A stretch of DNA of 45,328 nt from Capnocytophaga sp. Lineage in GTDB: Bacteria > Bacteroidota > Bacteroidia > Flavobacteriales > Flavobacteriaceae. Made by a program: the position numbers and the translations under genes. The DNA lies in the NCBI RefSeq assembly GCF_030532915.1, contig NZ_JAUNKD010000022.1, forward strand, positions 1-45,328. Reading direction: 5' to 3'. The notes under the pieces are model-generated. The model saw only the letters and a program-made list of their open reading frames with translations, ran no database searches and had not been told where the DNA came from. Shown in pieces: positions 34,043 through 42,833 of the stretch. The first letter of the stretch is position 1; every line of letters starts with the position of its first letter.

Positions 34043-35728
34043 TTACTCATAGCGTTTCAATTCTTTAAGTTGCTCTTGGTCAAAGCCATAGATATCATTC
34101 TTAATAATGAGTTTGTCATTTTCATCAACCCAAGCCGTAATGTAGAGAATATTGACCAAATATTTTGTTTTCAGAGCAATACGGCGTTGGTTACGCCCTG
34201 ATTGCATTGCTTCTTCCACTTTTTCACGCGTCCAATCACCCTCTTGATTTTTTAGAAGTAAATAGGCGAGTTCCACGGGTTGTTCCACACGCACGCAACC
34301 GTGACTCAGTGCACGATTTTCCCTTGCAAAGAGGCGGGGCGAGGGCGTGTCGTGCAGATAAATACTCATATCGTTGGTTAAAATAAACTTTACCAATCCC
34401 AAAGAATTTCGTGCCGAAGGAGCTTCTACAAACCTGAATGTCCGTTTTTTAATGTCGGGGCTTGACCAATCCACCGTTTTCGGGTCGATTTTTTTGCCGT
34501 TTTCATAAAGCGTATAACCTCGTTTTTGGTATTTCTCGGGGTCGGATTGAGCAACCATCTGCGGAATCATTTCATTTTTTATGATGCTTTGCGGAACCGT
34601 CCACGTAGGGCGAAATTCAACATATTTAAGCGTATCCACAAAAACGGGAGTTGCCGTATATTCCCTGCCTACAATCACATTCATTTGGTGAATTACCGAA
34701 TCTTTATGATATACAAACAATTTAAAATCAGGGATATTCACGATGATGTAATCATCTCCTAAATTATTGTTTAACAGCCTGATACGTTCCATATTAAGCC
34801 GAAGCAATTCCCGTTGTTGTGAAACGTTCATATTTACGTAATAAAGCGTTGATTTTCCGGGAATTCCGTCGGGGTACAAACCGTTATCTTTTTGAAAATG
34901 CATCAAAGCCTTCAACAATGAGTTATCTACTTGATTTTCTGACTTTTCGGCTATTGCTTCATATCCTTTTTTCAGCAAATTATAACGCAAATCACCCACC
35001 GATTTATCTTTGTAGCCCATCAAAAATTCTTTGGCATTTTCAATCACAACATTGCGTAAAGTATCGTCAGGCTTGTTTTTCAACGATTTATATTTTTCAC
35101 TCATTCGCTGATAAAGTGTGTGTTGCGGATGCAGCACGTCCATTATTTCAGATAAATTTTCATCATCTTTCATTTTCAAAAGAATTTCCACATCATCTCG
35201 ATTTTTTTTCGAGCGCCTCCAAATGTGTTTGCCGTGTGCCAATTTTTTGATACGCCCGCTTTCTAAATGTCTGGTTAATAGCAAAAAAGAAGCCGTAATT
35301 TCTTTATCCAATTTTTCAATGGCCGGCAAAGTAGGGGAGGAGGCATAAAGTGAATCTACCTGATTTTTAAGCGATTGATAACGATACGTTTGCGGATTTA
35401 GTCCGTAGTTTTCTGAATTTTCCAAAACGTTCATATAATCATAAAACAATTTCGTTGCTTTGCGCTCATACAACCAACGCGTTTGAAAATTGTTTTGTTT
35501 GTAAAAACTTTTCGTTTCGGAAATAATCGTTTTTCGGAATACCGAATCTACGATAATTATCTGATTAAAAGACTTTTGTGTGGTATCTGAAATAGAAATC
35601 GTTCGGAAATTTTCATACGTTTCTCTTGATTTTATTTCCTCAACCAACTGCTCAGGACTGCCGGTATTTTTACAACTTTGGAAAGCAATCCCTACCAAAA
35701 GGACAAAAAAATACTTTTTTGAGTTCAT
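34043..35728 (-). CDS. L,D-transpeptidase of the YcbB/LdtD type, lipoprotein
   Basis: 561 residues from the ATG at 35728 (MNSKKYFFVLLVGIAFQSC), chosen because it yields a lipoprotein signal; an ATG at 35758 would add 10 residues. An all-helical N-terminal scaffold (about 60-240) is followed by a peptidoglycan-binding-like region (LMHFQKDNGLYPDGIPGKSTLYYVN) and the YkuD catalytic domain with YLHDTPSPRLF and SHGCVRV (nucleophile Cys near residue 477). YcbB-type enzymes make 3-3 meso-DAP cross-links, bypassing D,D-transpeptidases. All key residues are present. Confidence 0.92.
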   Translation of the reverse strand: MNSKKYFFVLLVGIAFQSCKNTGSPEQLVEEIKSRETYENFRTISISDTTQKSFNQIIIVDSVFRKTIISETKSFYKQNNFQTRWLYERKATKLFYDYMNVLENSENYGLNPQTYRYQSLKNQVDSLYASSPTLPAIEKLDKEITASFLLLTRHLESGRIKKLAHGKHIWRRSKKNRDDVEILLKMKDDENLSEIMDVLHPQHTLYQRMSEKYKSLKNKPDDTLRNVVIENAKEFLMGYKDKSVGDLRYNLLKKGYEAIAEKSENQVDNSLLKALMHFQKDNGLYPDGIPGKSTLYYVNMNVSQQRELLRLNMERIRLLNNNLGDDYIIVNIPDFKLFVYHKDSVIHQMNVIVGREYTATPVFVDTLKYVEFRPTWTVPQSIIKNEMIPQMVAQSDPEKYQKRGYTLYENGKKIDPKTVDWSSPDIKKRTFRFVEAPSARNSLGLVKFILTNDMSIYLHDTPSPRLFARENRALSHGCVRVEQPVELAYLLLKNQEGDWTREKVEEAMQSGRNQRRIALKTKYLVNILYITAWVDENDKLIIKNDIYGFDQEQLKELKRYE

Positions 35729-35784
35729 TAACTTGAGTTTCGTAATATAATTATGCATAATTGATTATTTTTTCAATAGAAATA

Positions 35785-37200
35785 CTAAAAAAATTCGTTT
35801 TCATTAAAAAATTGTACTGTTTTTTGAATATTTTTCTTTAAAATAGACTCATTTTCGTTGTTTAGGTTTAAAAATTGCATATATTCTTTGATAATATCCG
35901 ATTCAAAAGTGATTTTTTCTTCCGAAATAAGCAACGTTGCCACAAGAAGTTCTATGGCTAAAATCTGTTCAATATTTTTAATCACTTGACTGCATTTTAC
36001 AGCAGAACTGCCTCCCATTCCTTTAATATCCGTCATTTTTTCACTAAAAATAGGACTTTCAACACTCACAGGAACAGATAATCGTTTATTTTCAGCCAAA
36101 ATTCCTTCGGTGATTCGCTGAAAAACGGATAAATCCAGTAAAACCCTTGCATTTTTAGCCATTTTTTCATTATTTAAGGCTGAAATAAGGTAAAATATAC
36201 GTCGTTCTGAAATATTTCCGAGACTTGTCAGCGCAATTGAAAGAAAATCCAAACCTAATGACAGTGGCAAGGTATGCGAATTTCCGCCCGTGATTACTTG
36301 TTTTAAGTGCGGAAACACCAAAAAATTATCGGTTGTTGAATTTACTTCGGTTTTGATAATGCGCCGAACGTATGAAATCGTATCCTTCACTGCCCCGTGA
36401 ACTTGCGGAATGGCGCAAAAAGCCTCCGGCGCGCAACAAGATGCGTTTTTATCAAAATATTTTTGTAATCGATTGTTTTTTATGATTTTAGATAATTGTT
36501 CGGCAGTTTGTATTTGTCCTTTGTGTGGACGAACCACTTGCACTTGCTCTGAAAAATAAAGCGGATTTGTACCGAAAACCTGCACGGAAATAGACGACAC
36601 AAAATCTGATACTTTGTTTATTTTCAGCGATTTAATTAAATTAAAAACACCATAAGCCGTAGTGAGTTGTGTACCGCCGAGCAAGGCTTCGGCTTCTTTA
36701 TCCTTCATTTTCAGCGGCTTCCAACCGAATTTACTTTCCAATTCACAAGCCGAAAACACTTTTTTGTCAATTCGTACTTCGCCCTCACCAATGAGCGGTA
36801 ACGCCAAGTGTGCCAATGCAATACGGTCATCAGGAGCATCTTGTGAATACACCACCGGCAAAACATCATTATTATAAAAATCCAAAAAACGTTCAATAAT
36901 TTCCAACCGAACGCCACTAAATCCGTAACAAAGCGATTGTATTTTTAAGAACAACATCAATTTCACTATCGTGTCAGGCACGGGATTACCAATGCCACAG
37001 GCATACGATTTTAATAAATTATGCTGATTTTCAGAAGCAAAATCAGTTCCCGTTCGGGTTAAAATTTCATCATTTAAAAAAGAACTGCACCTTTTGGCGT
37101 TCAAAATAGCTTCTTCCGATAATTTTAGTTTTATATCATTGACTATCAGTGCTTCAATATGTTCTAGCACCAATGTTTCATTTGATATGTAATGAATCAT
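35785..37200 (-). CDS. Histidine/aromatic ammonia-lyase family protein lacking the catalytic MIO motif
   Basis: 471 residues, slightly shorter than HutH (about 500). The fold is unmistakable: FLKIQSLCYGFSGVRLEIIERFLDFYNNDVLPVVYSQ, LPLIGEGEV, IPQVHGAVKDTISYVRRIIKTEVNSTTDN and GGNSHTLPLSLGLDFLSIAL. But the MIO-forming GxxGASGDLAPLAH region is DAPDDRIALAH (Ala-Pro-Asp at 122-124), the YGINTGFG loop with the catalytic Tyr is missing (about residues 50-54), LLNGTQ is LLGGTQ (173-178) and the YSLR segment before PQVHGA is EAFCA. It cannot use the known mechanism, yet the frame is intact and a full promoter precedes it. Role unknown; a regulatory or binding pseudoenzyme is possible. Confidence 0.85.
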   Translation of the reverse strand: MIHYISNETLVLEHIEALIVNDIKLKLSEEAILNAKRCSSFLNDEILTRTGTDFASENQHNLLKSYACGIGNPVPDTIVKLMLFLKIQSLCYGFSGVRLEIIERFLDFYNNDVLPVVYSQDAPDDRIALAHLALPLIGEGEVRIDKKVFSACELESKFGWKPLKMKDKEAEALLGGTQLTTAYGVFNLIKSLKINKVSDFVSSISVQVFGTNPLYFSEQVQVVRPHKGQIQTAEQLSKIIKNNRLQKYFDKNASCCAPEAFCAIPQVHGAVKDTISYVRRIIKTEVNSTTDNFLVFPHLKQVITGGNSHTLPLSLGLDFLSIALTSLGNISERRIFYLISALNNEKMAKNARVLLDLSVFQRITEGILAENKRLSVPVSVESPIFSEKMTDIKGMGGSSAVKCSQVIKNIEQILAIELLVATLLISEEKITFESDIIKEYMQFLNLNNENESILKKNIQKTVQFFNENEFF

Positions 37201-37219
37201 AATTTCGTTGTTTGAATTA

Positions 37220-37250
37220 CAAAGATATGAAAAAAATGAAAAATACCAAA
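37220..37250 (-). promoter_or_regulatory. Promoter of the ammonia-lyase-like gene
   Basis: Minus strand: TTTG (37250-37247), a 19-base spacer and TATCTTTG (37227-37220), 20 bases upstream of the ATG. Both elements and spacing fit the Bacteroidetes consensus. Confidence 0.72.
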
Positions 37251-37299
37251 TGATTTACCGAGTTTTAGCCAATACAAACCTCGTTGTTTTCAAACGAAA

Positions 37300-37331
37300 T
37301 TGTTTTTTTTCGGTAAAAAATCATATATTTG
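37300..37331 (+). promoter_or_regulatory. Promoter of the Atg22/UMF1-type transporter gene
   Basis: TTG (37300-37302), a 21-base spacer and TATATTTG (37324-37331), 30 bases before the ATG at 37361. It supports the shorter start over an ATG at 37208. Confidence 0.65.
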
Positions 37332-37360
37332 CTCCACCAAACCAGAAATTAACCTTTAAA

Positions 37361-38731
37361 ATGGCGCATTTTCCGCGTGGACATAAAAAACTGCTACGAG
37401 CTTGGATTTTTTACGATTGGGCAAACTCGGTGTACAGTTTAACGATTGTTTCGGCTGTTTTCCCGATTTTTTACGGACTTTTATTCAAAATAGCCGGCAT
37501 CACGCACATTCATCTTTTTGGCATTGAGTTCAAAAACACGGCGGTTATCGCTTTTGTTACGGCATTGGCTTTTTTGGCAGTGGTAATTCTTGCTCCTATT
37601 TTAAGCGGAATAGCTGATTATCTGGGTAATAAAAAAACTTTTATGAAGTTTTTTTGTTATTTGGGTGCCATTTCGTGCATCGGGTTGTATTGGTTTTCGT
37701 TGGAAAATATATACGTCGGGCTTTTGGCATATTTTGGCGGAGTTGTTGGTTTTTGGGGGAGCATCGTGTTTTACAACTCATATCTTCCGGATGTGGCGCT
37801 ACCCGAACAATATGATGATGTCAGCGCTAAGGGATTCATAATGGGATATTTAGGCTGTACATTGCTTTTGATTTTCAATTTAGCGATGGTGATGTATCCG
37901 TCGTATTTCGGTATCGGAGGCGATGAAGTGGCGGCAACGCAAAAAGCAATGCGAATTTCATTTGTAACCGTCGGGATTTGGTGGATTGCGTTTAGCCAAT
38001 ATTCATTTTGGTATCTCCCGAAATTTGAAAAAGAACGCGGAAAAATCACAAAATCAATCGTATTTAACGGACATAAAGAACTGCGTGAAGTCTGGAAAAA
38101 ACTCAAAAACTCAAACCGATTGAAAGCCTATTTGTTTGCCTTTTTTGTTTACAGTATGGGAGTGCAAACCGTAATGCTTGTGGCAGCTTATTTTGGCGAA
38201 CAAGAAGTGCAATGGAAAACCGATGATGAAAAAACTATTGGACTGATAGTAAGCATTTTAATCATTCAATTGGTTGCCATACTCGGCGCCAAACTCACTG
38301 TTTTGTGTGTCAAAAAAATAGGAAAAATTCCGGTACTTATCGTTTTAAATTGCATTTGGATAAGTATCTGTATTATAGCCTATTTCGTGATTTTCCCGAC
38401 GCATTTTTACATCACGGCGGTGCTTGTTGGGCTGGTAATGGGCGGCATTCAAACGCTTTCGCGTTCCACCTACTCGGCATACCTTCCCGAAACCAAAGAC
38501 ACGACCTCTTTTTTCAGTTTTTATGACGTGACCGAAAAAATTGGCATTATTATTGGTATGGGAATATATGGTATCATCGACCAACTGACAAACAGTATGC
38601 GAAATTCGGTTGTTTTTTTGATTTTTTTCTTTGCGGCAGGCGTTTTTTTACTCATTAAAGTATTGAAATTAGAGCGTTTGCATAAAAAAAATCAAGAATT
38701 ACAAACTGAACATAACAATCATTCCGTTTAA
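37361..38731 (+). CDS. MFS transporter, Atg22/UMF1 family
   Basis: 456 residues from the ATG at 37361; the upstream in-frame ATG at 37208 would put 51 non-membrane residues before the conserved start and would overlap the divergent promoter region. The N-terminal AWIFYDWANSVYSLTIVSAVFP is the hallmark of the Atg22/UMF1 group, and about twelve membrane helices follow. GGIQTLSRSTYSAYLPETKDTTSFFSFYDVTEKIGIIIG near residues 363-401 is another conserved block. Substrate unknown; relatives export amino acids or are uncharacterised. The next gene begins 21 bases later, probably in the same transcript. Confidence 0.88.
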   Translation: MAHFPRGHKKLLRAWIFYDWANSVYSLTIVSAVFPIFYGLLFKIAGITHIHLFGIEFKNTAVIAFVTALAFLAVVILAPILSGIADYLGNKKTFMKFFCYLGAISCIGLYWFSLENIYVGLLAYFGGVVGFWGSIVFYNSYLPDVALPEQYDDVSAKGFIMGYLGCTLLLIFNLAMVMYPSYFGIGGDEVAATQKAMRISFVTVGIWWIAFSQYSFWYLPKFEKERGKITKSIVFNGHKELREVWKKLKNSNRLKAYLFAFFVYSMGVQTVMLVAAYFGEQEVQWKTDDEKTIGLIVSILIIQLVAILGAKLTVLCVKKIGKIPVLIVLNCIWISICIIAYFVIFPTHFYITAVLVGLVMGGIQTLSRSTYSAYLPETKDTTSFFSFYDVTEKIGIIIGMGIYGIIDQLTNSMRNSVVFLIFFFAAGVFLLIKVLKLERLHKKNQELQTEHNNHSV

Positions 38732-38752
38732 AATTTTGAACATTTCAGTAGT

Positions 38753-39424
38753 ATGAAAAAAATATTTTTTACTTTATTTTTCGGATTTTTTGCCACTATG
38801 ATGGTTTTTGCACAGCCTTTTGAAACCTCCAAAAGGAAAATTCCGGTGGTTGTTCCGCTTGAAGAGGCACCCGAAACTGAAATACCTGAAAATTCGTTTT
38901 CAACGCCGTTTTCCATTAAAAAAGACGAAGCCAAACCTTTGTTAAAATTACCCGAAAAAGAAATTAATTTTACCGGAAAAAGCAATTTAGTACGCCGAAA
39001 AGTGGATTTTAAACCCAATTACGGTGTGCTGAACGACCATAAACGTGAAGATTACGACGCCCCAAAAGGGAATCAGTTTTTTGGTGATTTTGCAAGTGAT
39101 GGCGGCTATGTGAATGTGTACTGTCGCGACCATCAAGCCATTGACGGCGACCGAGTTAGCATTTTAATAAACGGAAAAGTGGAAGTGCAAGATGTTTTTT
39201 TAACGGGCGAATATCGGGGCTTTCAAATCATACTCAAACCGGGATTTAATAACATAGAATTTTTAGCGCTAAACCAAGGAGAATCCGGTCCTAACACAGC
39301 CGATTTCAAGGTTTTAGATGATAAAGGTAGGGTCATCGCCCAAAATCAATGGAATTTGGCGACAGGCTCAAAAGCACAGTTTGTAATCGTTAAAAATGTT
39401 CAAAATCAAGAAGAACAAAAATAA
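38753..39424 (+). CDS. Secreted protein of an uncharacterised flavobacterial family
   Basis: 223 residues with a signal peptide (MKKIFFTLFFGFFATMMVFA, cleavage before QPFE). The N-terminal mature part is a Pro/Lys/Glu-rich linker (20-95); the C-terminal half is a compact beta domain with VNVYCRDHQAIDGDRVSILINGK, GFQIILKPGFNNIEFLALNQGESGPNTADFKV and NQWNLATGSKAQFVIVKN. This domain recurs in secreted flavobacterial proteins whose function I do not know. It is probably cotranscribed with the upstream transporter and ends at a terminator. Confidence 0.72.
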   Translation: MKKIFFTLFFGFFATMMVFAQPFETSKRKIPVVVPLEEAPETEIPENSFSTPFSIKKDEAKPLLKLPEKEINFTGKSNLVRRKVDFKPNYGVLNDHKREDYDAPKGNQFFGDFASDGGYVNVYCRDHQAIDGDRVSILINGKVEVQDVFLTGEYRGFQIILKPGFNNIEFLALNQGESGPNTADFKVLDDKGRVIAQNQWNLATGSKAQFVIVKNVQNQEEQK

Positions 39425-39450
39425 TTTTTGAATTTTTTCTAACAGAAGTA

Positions 39451-39494
39451 AAACTCTCTTTATCAGAAGATTCGTTTTTTGATAAAGAGAATTT
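39451..39494. terminator. Terminator between the secreted protein gene and murB
   Basis: TCTCTTTATCA (39455-39465) and TGATAAAGAGA (39480-39490) form an 11-bp stem with a 14-base loop, flanked by AAA on the left and ATTT on the right. It lies between convergent genes and may serve both. Confidence 0.65.
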
Positions 39495-39497
39495 ATT

Positions 39498-40481
39498 TTA
39501 AAAAATATTTACTTCAAATTCCAAATCGATGCCAAATTTTTCTTTTACTGTATTTCGCACAAAATGAGCCACTTCAAGGATTTCTAATCCGGTAGCCTTG
39601 CCGTAATTTACCAAAACGAGTGCTTGTTTTTCGTGTACGCCGGCGTCGTCTTTTCGGTAGCCTTTTAGTCCGCAAGTGTCAATGAGCCAACCCGCCGGAA
39701 TTTTTACAAATTCTTGATTTACTTCATAAAAAGGCATTTGTGGAAATTGCTGTTTAACTTTTTCAAAATCAGCTTGTTTTACAATCGGATTTTTAAAAAA
39801 ACTACCGCTGTTGCCTATTTTTTTAGGGTCGGGGAGTTTGCTTTCTCGGATAGAAATAACGGCTTGCGAAACATCGGAAGGAGTGGGATTTGTAATTCCT
39901 TTTTCGGATAAAACTTTCTGAATATCACCATATTCGGTTCGTAAAATATGATTTTTTTTGGTGAGTTTAAACGTTACCGAAGTGATGATGTAATTTTTTT
40001 TTTCTTCGTTTTTAAAAACCGATTCGCGATAGGCAAACTTACAATCTTGATTGGTAAATGCTCGTTTTATATGTGTTTGGATGTCAACGGCTTCACAATT
40101 TTCCATAACATCTTTAATTTCAACACCGTAAGCCCCGATATTTTGCACGGGAGCGGTTCCTACGTTTCCGGGAATGAGGGATAAATTTTCAAGTCCGCCC
40201 CAACCGTTTTCCAACGTAAAAAGCACAAAATCGTGCCAATTTTCGCCCGCCATTGCCTTAACCCACACAAAATCATCCGTTTGCCTTTCAACAGAAATTC
40301 CTTTAAGCCGAATATGAAACACCGGTTTTTCGATATTTTTGGTCAAAAGCATATTGCTTCCGCCGCCCAAAACAAACGGATTCGGATATTTTTTTAACGC
40401 CTGCACCAAATCGTTTTCCGAAAGAATCTCTATGTATGTATCAGCTTGAATATCAATTCCAAAAGTGTTGTGTATTTTCAT
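39498..40481 (-). CDS. murB: UDP-N-acetylenolpyruvoylglucosamine reductase
   Basis: 327 residues. MurB reduces UDP-GlcNAc-enolpyruvate to UDP-MurNAc with NADPH and FAD, the second committed step of peptidoglycan synthesis. FAD-binding motifs are VLGGGSNMLLTKN near residue 38-50 and GLENLSLIPGNVGTAPVQNIGAYGVEI near 95-121; SGSFFKNPIV holds the catalytic Ser; PAGWLIDTCGLKGYR is the conserved C-terminal segment. A possible -7 box is about 80 bases upstream. Confidence 0.97.
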   Translation of the reverse strand: MKIHNTFGIDIQADTYIEILSENDLVQALKKYPNPFVLGGGSNMLLTKNIEKPVFHIRLKGISVERQTDDFVWVKAMAGENWHDFVLFTLENGWGGLENLSLIPGNVGTAPVQNIGAYGVEIKDVMENCEAVDIQTHIKRAFTNQDCKFAYRESVFKNEEKKNYIITSVTFKLTKKNHILRTEYGDIQKVLSEKGITNPTPSDVSQAVISIRESKLPDPKKIGNSGSFFKNPIVKQADFEKVKQQFPQMPFYEVNQEFVKIPAGWLIDTCGLKGYRKDDAGVHEKQALVLVNYGKATGLEILEVAHFVRNTVKEKFGIDLEFEVNIF

Positions 40482-40562
40482 AAAACATTCTTTTTCATAT
40501 GTAAAACTACATCTGTTTTTTACTCAATTATTATTAATATTACAAAATTGTATAATTCCCCG

Positions 40563-40596
40563 CAAATATACGATGATTGAAGAAATTACGCCACAA
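40563..40596 (-). promoter_or_regulatory. Possible promoter of murB
   Basis: Minus strand: TTG (40596-40594), a 23-base spacer and TATATTTG (40570-40563), about 80 bases upstream of the murB ATG. The spacer is at the long end of the accepted range. Confidence 0.45.
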
Positions 40597-40704
40597 TTTG
40601 CGGGCAAGAATACAAAAAAATAAACCGTTACTTTTTAATTTTCTGATATACAATTGTTTTTCTGAAAATTGCAACTCACTTTTTGGAATGATTTTTTTTG
40701 AAAC

Positions 40705-40734
40705 TTGTTACTTCAAAAAAAATGCTTACTTTTG
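40705..40734 (+). promoter_or_regulatory. Promoter of ybaB-parAB
   Basis: TTG (40705-40707), a 19-base spacer and TACTTTTG (40727-40734), 23 bases before the ATG of the YbaB-type gene. Confidence 0.7.
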
Positions 40735-40757
40735 TCCACACGAAAAATTAAGCAGAT

Positions 40758-41072
40758 ATGTTTGGAGACCTTATGGGAATGATGGGGAAACTCAAAGAAA
40801 CCCAACAAAAAATAGAAGATACAAAACAGCGTTTAAACCACGTTTTGATTGACGAAACATCGCCTAACGGAGCAGTGAAAGTAACCGTGACAGCAAATCG
40901 TGAAATAAAATCCATCGAAATTGATGAAAAATTGCTTTCTGATAAGGAAGAATTAGAGGATTATTTGGTACTGACCTTAAACAAAGCCATTGCAAAAGCT
41001 ACGCAAATCAATGAAAATGAGTTAGCTGCCGTAGCCAAAGAAGGTATGCCGAACATTCCCGGACTTTTTTAA
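40758..41072 (+). CDS. YbaB/EbfC family nucleoid-associated protein
   Basis: 104 residues, typical of YbaB/EbfC, small dimeric proteins that bind DNA and associate with the nucleoid. It starts [26 protein letters not shown] (N-terminal helix), followed by the beta sheet with [23 protein letters not shown] and a C-terminal helix. It is the first gene of a plus-strand run with parA (49 bases later) and parB, under a well-formed promoter. Confidence 0.92.
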   Translation: MFGDLMGMMGKLKETQQKIEDTKQRLNHVLIDETSPNGAVKVTVTANREIKSIEIDEKLLSDKEELEDYLVLTLNKAIAKATQINENELAAVAKEGMPNIPGLF

Positions 41073-41121
41073 AAAATAAAAACAATCGCACCTCGTATAT
41101 AATTAATAAAATAGGAAACTT

Positions 41122-41889
41122 ATGGGCAAAATCATTGCTGTTGCAAATCAAAAAGGCGGAGTAGGGAAGACCACCACTTCGGTTAATTTAGCCGCTTCAT
41201 TGGGCGTACTGGAAAAAAAAGTATTGCTCATTGACGCTGACCCTCAGGCAAATGCAACCTCCGGCTTGGGCATTGATGTCGAGTCTGTTGAACACGGAAC
41301 ATATGAACTTTTAGAGCATACGGTTGATATTACCGATATGATTATCAAAACCGATTCTCCTAATTTGGATTTAATCGCCGCTCATATTGATTTGGTAGCC
41401 ATTGAGATAGAACTGGTTGATAAAGAGCAACGTGAGTTTATGCTTAAAAAAGCGTTGGAACCCATTAAAGACCAATATGATTACATCTTGATTGATTGTG
41501 CACCGTCATTGGGGCTTATCACGTTAAATGCCTTAACGGCAGCCAATTCGGTTATTATCCCGATTCAATGCGAGTATTTTGCACTTGAAGGATTGGGCAA
41601 ATTGCTCAACACGGTAAAACAAGTTCAAAAAGTTTTCAACCCGAATTTGGACATTGAAGGATTGTTACTGACGATGTACGATGCACGCCTTCGCCTTTCA
41701 AATCAAGTAGTTGAAGAGGTTCAGAAGCATTTCAGCGATATGGTTTTCAAAACGATTATCCAGCGTAACGTGCGTTTGAGCGAGGCTCCGAGCTTCGGCG
41801 AAACCATTATTAATTACGATGCCACCAGTAAAGGGGCTACCAACCACATCAATTTGGCACAAGAAATTATCGATAAAAATAAAGTTTAA
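41122..41889 (+). CDS. parA: Chromosome-partitioning ATPase ParA (Soj)
   Basis: 255 residues. A deviant Walker A motif, KGGVGKTTT, at about residues 11-19 begins the protein (MGKIIAVANQKGGVGKTT), followed by LLIDADPQANATSGLG, YILIDCAPSLGLITLNAL and QCEYFALEGL, typical of chromosomal ParA/Soj proteins. ParA forms ATP-dependent gradients on the nucleoid that move ParB-parS complexes. parB starts 8 bases after the stop. The chromosomal setting suggests a core segregation role rather than a plasmid remnant. Confidence 0.96.
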   Translation: MGKIIAVANQKGGVGKTTTSVNLAASLGVLEKKVLLIDADPQANATSGLGIDVESVEHGTYELLEHTVDITDMIIKTDSPNLDLIAAHIDLVAIEIELVDKEQREFMLKKALEPIKDQYDYILIDCAPSLGLITLNALTAANSVIIPIQCEYFALEGLGKLLNTVKQVQKVFNPNLDIEGLLLTMYDARLRLSNQVVEEVQKHFSDMVFKTIIQRNVRLSEAPSFGETIINYDATSKGATNHINLAQEIIDKNKV

Positions 41890-41897
41890 AAACATAA

Positions 41898-42833
41898 ATG
41901 GCAAAAGCGTTTAAAAAACAAGCCTTGGGGCGGGGAGTTTCGGCTATTTTCGGGAATAATCCGGAGAATGACATCAATTCGGTCAATGACAAAAATGCCG
42001 AAAAGGTTGTTGGCAATATCATTGAGCTGGAACTTGACTCCATTGAAGTAAATCCGTTTCAGCCCCGAACTTCATTTAATGAAGACGAACTAAAAGGATT
42101 GGCGTCATCCATTGAAGAATTGGGCGTTATCCAACCCATTACCGTACGCAAAATCGGGTTCAATAAATTTGAATTGATTTCGGGCGAACGCCGTTTCCGT
42201 GCATCGAAATTGGCGGGACTTAAAACCGTTCCTGCGTATATTCGTATTGCCGATGACAACGAGTCGCTCACGATGGCTTTGGTGGAAAACATTCAGCGTC
42301 AGGACTTAGACCCCATCGAAATCGCCCTTTCATACCAACGCCTTATTGAAGAAATAAACCTCACGCAAGACCAAATGAGTAAGCGTGTGGGCAAAAAACG
42401 CTCCACAATCACCAACTATTTGCGATTGTTGAAGTTAGCTCCCGTAATCCAAACCGGAATCCGTGACGGATTCATCACAATGGGGCACGGACGGGCAATC
42501 ATCGCCATTGAAGATTCGGAACAGCAAGTGGATATTTATCAGCGTATTATATCTGAAAACTTGTCCGTTCGCGATACCGAAGAATTGGTGCGCGACATTC
42601 AAAATCCGCAGGCGGTTGTACAAAACCCGACCGTAACGCCTGAAATCGGGAAGAAATCGAATGAAAATTTCACATCTGCTTATATTCAAGAAAATGTGGA
42701 AAACCTAAATCGGTTCTTCGGAGCAAAAGTTTCCGTGAAAGTCGCCAAAAACGGAAAAGGAACGCTTACCATTCCGTTTTCATCGGAAGAAGATTTTAAA
42801 CGCATTCAACGATTGTTACAACAAGATGTTTAA
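41898..42833 (+). CDS. parB: Chromosome-partitioning protein ParB
   Basis: 311 residues. The CTPase/N-terminal domain has IEVNPFQPRTSFNEDEL, then ELISGERRFRASKLAGL (box II, GERRFR at 96-101) and ALVENIQRQDLDPIE. The HTH parS-binding region is LTQDQMSKRVGKKRSTITNYLRLLKL (about 154-179), and the C terminus has the dimerisation domain. The stop overlaps the start of the DUF5683 gene by 8 bases. I did not find a TGTTTCACGTGAAACA-like parS site in the window by eye. Confidence 0.96.
   Translation: MAKAFKKQALGRGVSAIFGNNPENDINSVNDKNAEKVVGNIIELELDSIEVNPFQPRTSFNEDELKGLASSIEELGVIQPITVRKIGFNKFELISGERRFRASKLAGLKTVPAYIRIADDNESLTMALVENIQRQDLDPIEIALSYQRLIEEINLTQDQMSKRVGKKRSTITNYLRLLKLAPVIQTGIRDGFITMGHGRAIIAIEDSEQQVDIYQRIISENLSVRDTEELVRDIQNPQAVVQNPTVTPEIGKKSNENFTSAYIQENVENLNRFFGAKVSVKVAKNGKGTLTIPFSSEEDFKRIQRLLQQDV

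Noticed and set aside
37208-37360. Longer N terminus for the Atg22/UMF1 transporter
   Set aside because: The added 51 residues contain the transporter's own promoter and are unlike the family; the divergent promoter of the ammonia-lyase-like gene also lies here.
40758-42833. Integrated plasmid suggested by parA-parB
   Set aside because: The neighbours (ybaB, DUF5683, OstA-like) and sequence type fit the chromosomal segregation locus of flavobacteria; there is no replication gene.
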